64,000 nt of DNA from Periconia sp. R9002 (lineage: Eukaryota > Ascomycota > Dothideomycetes > Pleosporales > Periconiaceae), in contig JAMAHW010000013.1 in the NCBI GenBank assembly GCA_023627715.1, positions 310,001-374,000 on the forward strand, given 5' to 3'. Shown piece by piece: positions 55,906 to 64,000 of this stretch. The notes below the pieces were generated by a model. That model saw nothing but the letters and a program-made list of their open reading frames with translations, was not told where the DNA came from and ran no database searches. Position 1 is the first letter of the stretch, and each line of letters begins with the position of its first letter. The translations under genes were made by a program, and so were the position numbers.

Positions 55906-58900
55906 TCAACTCTTCTCGAAATGCCTAGTGTTATCCATGGATTGCTTGTGGCCTTGGGTGGTTTGCCAAAAATCCAGACTGGCGATCACATCCGTTCCCA
56001 GTTCATCCTCGTAGGCATACAAAATCTGTTGCGGTTAGCCCATGCCACGTCACATTCCCTGTGGATAAACTTACTTCTCTAGTTGACGTGTGTAACCACC
56101 GGATGTTCTTTGCAGTTACAATGTGAATGAGACCACCGCTGTCCATATGTCGAATTTCAATGAAGCTCGGCTCAAAAGCAAGAATGTATGGATGGAATAT
56201 TGCGAAGGCTTGTGGCGTGCCTTCCCAGGTAATCCTCCAATCCTGCCGTGCTCTCCAACCGTTGCGATTAACAAAGAACGAATAATCAGTGTAGCAAAGC
56301 AAGAATTCACTAGCCAAACGTTCTATGTGAATTGGCTTAATGTTTTCCTTGCGTACCACAAAGTCCAGCGATGTGTCAGCCTGGTCAAGCAATGACTGCG
56401 TTTCGAGTGTTTCAAGACTAACGACTTCGAAGCCCCGAGCGCAGCCAACACAAAGTTTCGATTTGAGGAAATGGATGGATGAAGACTCGGTAGGTATGTA
56501 GAATTCCTTGTATGGCTTGAGTTGGTCCTGGTTGGTTGAAAGCATCTTCGCGAATCCAGACTTCCTCGACTTGTTGGCCATGTTCTCCTTAGGTTCATAG
56601 ACCTTTATAGTCGTTGATAGAGCGGATGTTTTGACAGTGGCTACGAGATGCTGTCCAAGACATATGCCGGACTTGAAGAAATTGGCGTGACATATCTTCC
56701 TAGGGCGTTTGGCGATCGTTTGAGACTCGTCTGGGTCTAAAGCTTCCATGGCGTAAGAGTACAGTGTTTTGTCGGCTAGTACAAGTACAATCGAGTGCTG
56801 CTCGAGCACATCAATCTGGGTAACGGCCTTACAATCCAGCACCTTGCGGGGTTTGTGGGATGCATCTTTAGGTTTCCGTTCACCAACAAAAACGCCCGCA
56901 TCCGTCCCGAAAGCGAGTTTACGACCACCATCTGTCATTTATTAGCATGAAACCTAACAAAGTAGCACGGAATACAAGAAAAGCAGAGGCCTACCGAGAG
57001 GAACAGCACATGTTACCCTCATTGCAGCCGAGAAGAACCCTTCGTTCAAAATACTTTGGGTGAAGATATTGCTCCTCTCTTTCAGTGTCCGCTGCTGTGA
57101 GTCGATGTGTTCCATCCACTTTTGCTGAGAGATTTGAGTACTAGCAAACAACGTCAGTTCATAGCCGCCTTTACCAAGGTGCTTGAACGTGAGTGGATAG
57201 GTCTGTTGTTTTGCTGCATCCCCCTTCGGGGTTCCAGTTGCAATCGCCTTTGCACCCATCAAGTTTGCAGAGGGGCGTTTTGCGATGCCAAGTTTTGGAT
57301 TGATTTCATCCATCTGTCCAATCACCAATAATTCCAACGGAATAGGCTTCTTGTATACTTTTTGTTCTTCGCGCTTGTTGACGGTCTTAACGCGAACAAG
57401 AAGAACAGCGTGATCGAAGAGATAGCATGTGATGTCCCCGACTGTCTCGGTAGGTGACTTCTTCAGAGTGCCCTTGAAAACCAATTGTCGGTTCTCGTCA
57501 GTCAGTTTCAAGTCCACGAATTCGCCCGGACGGAATTTAAGATCGCGGTTCAATTGCATCAAGTTGAAATGGTTTTCGGCTTTGCCGGATTCCACATTCA
57601 CCTTGGATAATGTGTCCTTGATCAATTTGATAGCTTTTGGAATGTCTTTCTTATCGGGATTGTCGTCCGCAGTATACTTGGCAATATTCTCAAGCAAGAG
57701 CGGATACCTCGCCAATCTCGTTGTAGGCTTTGTTAAATAGCCATTCAATTCCAGCTTCCTCGACTCTTTCATCCTCTCCACCTCGTCGACGAATTTGGCG
57801 AATTGAGCATTGGTACGCTTTTCATGCTCGAATTCATACTTACCGAATAGCTGATTGGCACCATACTGAATGAAGGGCTTGAAGTGAGGCACATATTCGT
57901 TGAACACGTCACCAATAGCATACACAACCGGACTCTGCTGCTGACGTCGAGTTAAATGATCAGCAAGCCTCGAATTGATCATATAGACTTCTTGGCAGTT
58001 GGAAAACACAGTTCGAACAAACTTCTCTCGACGATGTTCAGGGATAGGCGAAGTGGCTGGGTTCCGGAGTGGCTTCATCCAGAAATCTCTAAGATATTCA
58101 AGATCCTTGACGAAATCACGCTCGGTGTACATGAGTTCCGATATGACTTCCTGTCGTTTTTTCTCGGTATCAGATACACTGTCTGCGACATCTTTGGTAA
58201 CTGTGTTGATCCATAGTTTCTGTTCTTCGTCCGCATCTTCGTGCAAGCTCGTGTGGGACTCGGCACGCTTAAGACCAAGTTGGGGCTTCAAATTCAAGCG
58301 AGCTTGCTGCTCTAGCCGCCTAGGACAAGCGATCGAATAACAGAGTCGATCTCGCGTGCATGTAGGTGAATAGCATTCAGTCAGGAGCGTAAAGACGCCG
58401 TTCACATCCTCTGCTTCCTCCATCAACGTTTCCCGGAACTGGTAAATCTCGCTGCTTGTATCACGAAGCCTATGCGCGTAGGTAACGTCGTGGAAGAATT
58501 TCTGGGCGTCTAAAGATCGGCCCAGTAACAGCGCCAGGTTACGATCGGTTGTCTTGATGATGTACGCTATAAGATCAACCGCCTCGGCTCCCGTGAACGC
58601 ACTTTTGTAAACCAACCCATCCTTTTCCTTTTCCGATAGACCGATTCTATCTTTGAAAACCTCTGCCACACGCGATAAAAGGGCAGGATATACCAAAGGA
58701 GACCTACGTTGTGCGACTATAGCATGGCCCTGTTGAGATTGCCCAGAAGCTCTATTGTTGCTGGCTACTGTCTGAGTTGATGTTGGTCGAGAAACCGTTG
58801 AGTTCATCGTCTCCGTACGTTCAGATGGGGCAATAATAGTCGAGGCCATGGACATGGTTCGCGATTGCGGAATACTGCCTTGGCTAGTATTTCTAGTCTT

Positions 58901-59803
58901 GTTACCAGGCCCAGCATTTACTGATGGCGAGGAAATGGCAGGCGCATTCTGTTCAAAAGGTGCAATGTCTGTATTTCCAGACTCTCTCCTTCGGCTTGGA
59001 ATAACTCTCCCGCTCATTGTCTGGGTGTATTCACTCTCACGCGGATAGGAGGTCATAGACATTGTGCGTTCGTCTGGACGCTCGGGGACCACACGACCTT
59101 GAGCGGTAGTCCTAGCCATGTGATTCATGTATGGTTGTTGGCGAAATGCGCTCGCTGAGTTAGGTGATGGCCCGTTGAACTGGGGCCGAGATCCTACAGC
59201 CATGGATTGTGAACGATATGGGTCCGAGTTCAAGGCTGGGCCAGGACCACCCCCGGGAAAGCGTTGAGGGATCGGTTTGTTGAACGGAGGCTGTCCAGGA
59301 GGCAAGGGTCGGGTATCAAAGCGCTGAGGTTGTCCATATGGCTGACGCTCTGGGCGAAGAGGTCGAGGAAGGTATTGCGGTTGGGGCTGGCGATGCGCCT
59401 GAGGGGTAGCGCCGTTGGACCCTCTCTGATCCTGAGGGTAGTTATTCGGAGAGCCACGGTTATAGTTATCTTGCTGCTGGCCATAACCTTGCGAGTGATG
59501 TTGTTGCTCGTAATTGCCCATAGCCCGTGGATCCTGAGCTCCTTGTTGGCGGCGATCGTAACCGTTAATCGGCTGTCGGATTGGCGGTGCCCGCTGCATC
59601 ATATCAGAAGTCTGGGAGGACATGGTCGCCGCGCGATCGGGTTGCCGCATGGGGCTCTGTGAAGTCATTGTCTGTGAGCGGCCTGCCATAGCCGGACTGG
59701 CCCCAAAGATATTTGCAAATGCAGCGTCCCTCGCTCCTGTGGGCTGGCCATAGTTGGGGCCCCGCGCATAATCCCGGCCTTGCTGGTTGCCGTAGTCCGC
59801 CAT
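55906..59803 (-). CDS. ROM2: Rho1 guanine-nucleotide exchange factor, Rom1/Rom2 type (DEP-DH-PH-CNH)
   Basis: Three exons: 59803-56995, 56931-56075 and 56025-55906, giving about 1261 aa; introns are 63 and 49 bp. Domain order: a disordered Gln/Pro/Arg-rich N-terminus (1-370), a DEP domain (about 380-455, LVYKSAFTGAEAVDLIAYII), a DH domain (about 551-740, QEVISELMYTERDFVKDLEY; LNGYLTKPTTRLARYPLLLE), a PH domain (about 775-915, VFKGTLKKSPTETVGDITCY) and a CNH domain (about 935-1225, LAFGTDAGVFVGERKPKD to AKNIRWLHTSTRE). This order defines the fungal Rho1 GEFs that activate glucan synthesis and the cell-wall-integrity MAPK pathway. The symbol follows the yeast name; Rom1 versus Rom2 is not distinguishable. 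Divergent neighbour of VMA11. Confidence 0.93.
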
Positions 59804-60450
59804 GTAGCCGCTCGATTATACGGAGTGCTCTAGACTCTACCGCGCATTCGCTTTTGCTACCAATATGCCGGGCACAGTTTTTTGGGAGGGGGTTAAGACT
59901 GAGTGGTAGTAGTGCTGTAAAGTCGAGTAAGAGGCGCGGTGGAGATTGAGAGAGCCGAGGATGGTCGGGAAATGATGAGGGAAACTGTGTCTCGCTTTGT
60001 GCGTGCAGGCGAATGAGTACTTGCAGGAGGCGGCGTGTTGTCGTTGGGTGGAGTAGTAAACGGGGGGTTGTTGTAGGCTCGGAGATAGGATTGGGTTCAC
60101 GCCCAACGAGGGGCTACGGCGACTCGATGTAGCGGCACAGAAGAGTATAGGAGAAATAAGGATAAACGGAAGTGTGTCGGCAGTCAGAGATGGCGTACGG
60201 AGCAGCAGCCCGGGTCTCGTAGGCTCGTAGTGGGAGTGGAGTGTTGTTGGTGTTGGTCTGCTTTTAGGTTACGGTTGGTAAAGTAAATTATGTCAGCTGT
60301 CAGAAACACCCTTCGTGATTCAAGCGTCGCTCGGAGTCGAGTTGCATTCTCGACTTGATAGTCTACGACATTCATCATCCTGCTCTCACAGCTGCTGCTT
60401 CACCCACACCTACTCGCACACAGCTGTTGCACGCGAAAAAGGAGCTCACC
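59804..60450. promoter_or_regulatory. Bidirectional promoter region, Rho GEF / VMA11
   Basis: A 647-bp gap between two divergent housekeeping genes. A pyrimidine/CAC-rich stretch lies at about 60375-60430 before the VMA11 start. No open frame with support. Confidence 0.5.
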
Positions 60451-61209
60451 ATGGAGAGCGAACTTACACCAAGCTTTGCACCGTTCTTCGGCATGGTACG
60501 TCATTCAAGAAATCGACTTCGGTTTACGCATAAGCTAACATGAGCCAGAGCGGTATTGCAGGAGCTGTAAGTTGTCTCTAATATATTTGCACTGCTATTG
60601 GAACTAATATGGTATAGATGATTTTCGGATGTACGCAGTTTCCTCGATGAAGACCTCTTCCTGGAGGCGTGTAATACTGACTAGCTACAGGCATCGGAGC
60701 TGCCTTCGGAACTGCGAAGTCTGGCATTGGGATCGCAGGCGTGGGCACATACCGGCCGGACCTCATCATGAAGGTATGTGTCCTGCTTCTTGGGCTTGGA
60801 TAGACATTCTGACAATTATAGTGCTTGATCCCCGTTGTTATGTCTGGTATCTTAGCCGTATATGCCCTCGTTATATCCGTCCTCATCGCAAGCGACATTC
60901 GTCCACCGCCTGGCACCTACTCCTTGTTTGCTGGATTCTTACATATGGCTGCTGGTCTATCTGTTGGCCTTTCCGGAATGGCTGCAGGATATGCTATTGG
61001 GATTGTCGGAGACGTAGGTGTGCGCGCATACATGCGCCAATCGAGGATCTTTGTAGGAATGGTATTGATCCTGATTTTCGCTGAAGTTCTGGGGTTATAT
61101 GGGTATGTAGTACATATTAGCAGAGGCATGTGTTTTCTTTTTTTGGTTTTGCTAATTGATTGCTAGGCTCATTGTTGCACTCATTCTAAACACCAGGGCA
61201 AGCGGGTAA
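60451..61209 (+). CDS. VMA11: V-type ATPase proteolipid subunit c' (Vma11)
   Basis: Six exons: 60451-60495, 60549-60566, 60618-60630, 60691-60773, 60822-61102 and 61167-61209, giving 160 aa. Exons 2 and 3 are microexons of 18 and 13 nt. The product starts [15 protein letters not shown] and has four membrane helices, with the Gly-rich first helix ([14 protein letters not shown]), [27 protein letters not shown] and the last helix [20 protein letters not shown] containing the proton-carrying Glu. [20 protein letters not shown] and [11 protein letters not shown] match the c' (Vma11) subunit better than c (Vma3). It forms part of the Vo rotor ring that carries protons into the vacuole. c' is a fungal-specific ring subunit. 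Confidence 0.93.
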
Positions 61210-62247
61210 ACGACAAGGCATACCGGTTTTGTACGAATAATTGCAGAGTGATCGGTGGAGACATTTCACACGAAGAAGTTCAAGCATATGTATATATGTA
61301 AAGAGAATGGTGATGCGTTGGACCAGCAAACCTGTTGGAGTACTCCAATGACGGGATCCGGGTATAGCATGGGTGTACGTCTTATTGACATGGAAGGATG
61401 AATACAGTGCCTTTGGTTTGGTTTGGGTTGGGTTGGGTAGACGTAACCGTGTATTCGATTCCGACTTGCTCTCAGGTTGATACTAATGGAGACAGCGGGT
61501 TTTCTTTGTTTTGAGGCTTCGTACAGTATGTAGTGGCAATCTAGGCTGTATCTCCAAGATGCTTTGACAGATCCCATGTTGGCAAGATGCAAAGCTGCGA
61601 AACCGCGAGCCGCGTTCATTTGCTCGTTGCCATGTATGTGTGTACATGTACCTAAGCATGTATCTACCTAGGTACAGTGTTTTACATGGATGTTTATCGG
61701 CCATAACTGCGCGGTCCGAAGTAAGCACGGCAATGTTGCCTTGTTTCGAATGTTCGCGCGGGCCGCGACAAGCGTGCAGGTGTCGAGTGTCGAAGAGTAC
61801 CTATGTAGATTGATAGCAAGATAGCTTGTGTAAGTACCTACCTATGGTTATGTGGGCAGAGTACGTACAAAGAAAAGGCTTGATCGGCGACAGCTCCGGG
61901 TATTCCTGGTTCCTCCTGTCCCCCACGTGCGTCATCCTAGATGATGAACATCGAGGAAGGAACATCCCCCGCCCTCCACCTTCGGGTACCCAGTCCAGCT
62001 TCATACCTCAGACTTCACCTGCCGCGCGTTGCCTATGGTTGGATGAAGAAGCGTTTCGGCCATTCCGCCTGCTAAAGGGCCACCTCCATACATCCGCGCT
62101 CCATTTACCCATCCAACTATCCATCCATTCACCTATTTCCCTACTACCGCCTCCAGATTCAACTTCGTATTCACAGACAGACACGCTGCGCCGGCCCCCA
62201 ATGACTGTATACTAGATACCATCCAGCCAACCCCTCCCCCGCAAAAC
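61210..62247. other. Intergenic, VMA11 3' region and PKA upstream region
   Basis: About 1 kb. Contains GTTTGGTTTGGGTTGGGTTG (about 61413-61432) and several TACCTAGGTA / GTACATGTACCTA motifs at about 61645-61680 and 61800-61845. No gene seen. Confidence 0.5.
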
Positions 62248-63763
62248 ATGGCAACGGCAGTGAAAAAGCTTTTCCACCCGCACCATCGCTCGCGCGAGGA
62301 GAATCGATCGGGCCATGATTCACACACGAGTGAGCAGGACTCGCCTGCCATGGAACGCGCCCGCCAGGAGGAAAAGCACAATCTCATGCAGTGGGAAGAG
62401 CAAAAGCACCCATTGGAACCAGGCCAGATAGACGACCCCAACCATAAAACGGTCGGCCAGTCGTCCAACGTCCTGCGCCAACAGGATTTCGAGCTGATCA
62501 AAACATTGGGCACTGGTGCGCCAGGCGTCCCCTAGCGCACTGAGAGAACAGATTGCTAACTACGACTAGGGACCTTTGCGCGCGTGTGGCTCGTACGCCT
62601 CAAAGACGTCAACAAAGGAAATGAGAACGTCGTTTTTGCTCTGAAGATTCTGCGCAAGACAGATGGTATGCACCTCGTTGCTCTTGCCAAGGCCATCCCA
62701 TATTGATAACAATGCCTCAGTCATTCGCCTCAAGCAGGTGGAACACGTACGGAACGAGCGCAATGTTCTTGCTGCGGTCGCAGGTCACCCCTTCATAACC
62801 ACCTTGGTCGCGAGTTTCCAGGACCACGACTCGCTGTACATGCTGGTACGCGCTCGCTCAGTCGATGTACCAACCAGCCCGCTAATATATCGTAGCTTGA
62901 CTACTGTCCTGGCGGTGAAGTCTTCAGCTACCTTCGTAGGGCTCGCCGGTTCAATGAGCCGACATCACAATTTTACGCCGCTGAGATCGTCTTGATACTT
63001 GAGTTTTTGCATGAGCGGGAAGGCGTGGCATACAGGGATTTGAAACCCGAGAATATTTTGATTGACGCTGAAGGACACCTGAAATTGGTAGATTTTGGTT
63101 TTGCGAAAAAGGTAGAAAACAGTATGTACGGGAAGGCCGACACGACAAATACACACTAAAAATGACAGGGGAAACGTACACGCTCTGTGGTACACCCGAA
63201 TATCTAGCACCAGAAGTTATTAGGAATACCGGTAATAGCTACAACTACCCAGACCAAACCCGCATTGCTAACATAAGCAGGCCATGGTACTGCAGTCGAT
63301 TGGTGGGCATTTGGCATTTTAGTATACGAGTTCCTCGTTGGGCAACCACCGTTTTGGGATCAGAATCCCATGAAAATCTACGAACAGTGAGATGACACAG
63401 TATTTGGGATAGAGTGATCTCGATCTAATACGTATATACAGGATCGTGGAAGGCCGCGTTCGCTTTCCCTCTGCCATGTCTTCAGACGCCCGCGATCTTA
63501 TATCCGGCCTATGTACTGTTGACACCTCGAAACGATTGGGTAATATACAAGGCGGTGCAGGTGCAGTCAAAGCACACCCGTGGTTCAAGGATATTGACTG
63601 GGACGCGCTGTACCATCGCAAGGTGAACGGTCCGATCGTGCCACATCTCCGAGGGCCAGCCGACACGCGCAACTTTGACGAGTACGAACCCGAGTCTGCG
63701 GATAGAGAGCCGTACACGCAAGAAATGAGTAACAAGTGGGATGAACATTTTAAGGATTTTTAA
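62248..63763 (+). CDS. cAMP-dependent protein kinase catalytic subunit (AGC kinase)
   Basis: Seven exons: 62248-62515, 62570-62665, 62721-62845, 62896-63121, 63169-63231, 63281-63386 and 63442-63763, all GT-AG and in phase, giving 401 aa. A hydrophilic N-terminus of about 75 residues precedes the kinase: [15 protein letters not shown] (Gly loop), VFALKIL (ATP Lys), the PKA-type [34 protein letters not shown], and the activation loop [15 protein letters not shown] with the phospho-acceptor Thr. The C-terminal AGC tail ends in FKDF, the PKA hydrophobic-motif form. The catalytic loop reads [10 protein letters not shown] where IIYRD is usual. Among fungal PKAs it looks more like the second (PkaC2/PRKX-like) isoform than the main one, but that is inference. 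It acts downstream of adenylate cyclase in nutrient and growth control. Confidence 0.92.
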
Positions 63764-64000
63764 CGAATTACGGTACGAATAAACGGACGAATATACAATC
63801 ACAAACGCAACGTGTCGCCTATGACCAGAGAGGAGCGAGGCAGTCTCACGGTAAGCCAGATGATCAAGGTGTCATGATGCTATGGATTAAAAGGCGGAGA
63901 CCGAGAGCGCAGAGAGAAATGACGATTGAGCTGGGAATTGGGTAGGTTGGTTAAGGGAGACACCGGGTTATAGCCCATTTCTACTTTGTTCGGGGCTTTT
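63764..64000. other. Intergenic to window end
   Basis: 3' flank of the PKA gene. No open frame or signal worth naming; includes its probable 3' UTR. Confidence 0.5.

Noticed and set aside
1..64000. tRNA genes, CRISPR arrays, complete transposons, secondary-metabolite core genes
   Set aside because: Looked for B-box-like GGTTCGAAT sequences, regularly spaced repeats, transposase/RT domains and PKS/NRPS/terpene motifs; none found. A tRNA with an intron could still be missed by eye.

Overview
This window is nuclear DNA from a filamentous ascomycete. The genes carry short introns of about 47-75 bp with fungal GTAAGT/GTATGT donors and CTAAC/CTGAC-type branch sites. The gene content is typical of Pezizomycotina: a DUF8035 protein, a velvet-type factor, a Dal5-type transporter, a HAL-type kinase, a Rom2-type Rho GEF and Vma11. 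Together with frequent TACCTAGGTA-type motifs between genes and a small family of C2H2 zinc-finger genes, this suggests Dothideomycetes, perhaps Pleosporales. The class-level call is inference.

Layout. 1-0.8 kb: 5' end of a secreted DOMON (haem-binding) protein running off the left edge. 2.2-4.1 kb: DUF8035 protein with an internally repeated N-terminal half. 5.2-13.4 kb: an accessory-looking island with a C2H2 zinc-finger gene, a gene remnant, a secreted FAD oxidoreductase, a 166-bp MITE flanked by TA, a possible orphan ORF, a zinc-finger pseudogene and a PARG-like (TIGR02452-type) gene. 14.7-16.6 kb: CAP10 glycosyltransferase. 19.1-20.0 kb: secreted DUF4360 protein. 22.0-23.0 kb: divergent velvet-like protein. 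27.6-32.8 kb: membrane spermidine-synthase-like protein and CCDC97-like protein as a divergent pair, then a Dal5-family MFS transporter converging on CCDC97. 34.5-37.7 kb: polyQ PLAC8 protein and a small mitochondrial-type protein with an acidic tail. 38.7-42.8 kb: CAND1. 47.6-49.7 kb: HAL4/5-type kinase. 55.9-61.2 kb: Rho1 GEF (DEP-DH-PH-CNH) and VMA11 sharing a divergent promoter. 62.2-63.8 kb: PKA catalytic subunit.

Most of the recognised genes are conserved housekeeping or signalling genes: cullin-RING control (CAND1), vacuolar acidification (VMA11), cell-wall integrity (Rho GEF), cAMP signalling (PKA) and ion homeostasis (HAL kinase). I see no biosynthetic cluster, CRISPR array or complete transposon. 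Three long gene-poor stretches (about 23.0-27.5, 42.8-47.5 and 49.8-55.9 kb) hold no gene I can recognise. All exon boundaries were read by eye from splice signals and frame continuity; no search or alignment tool was used.
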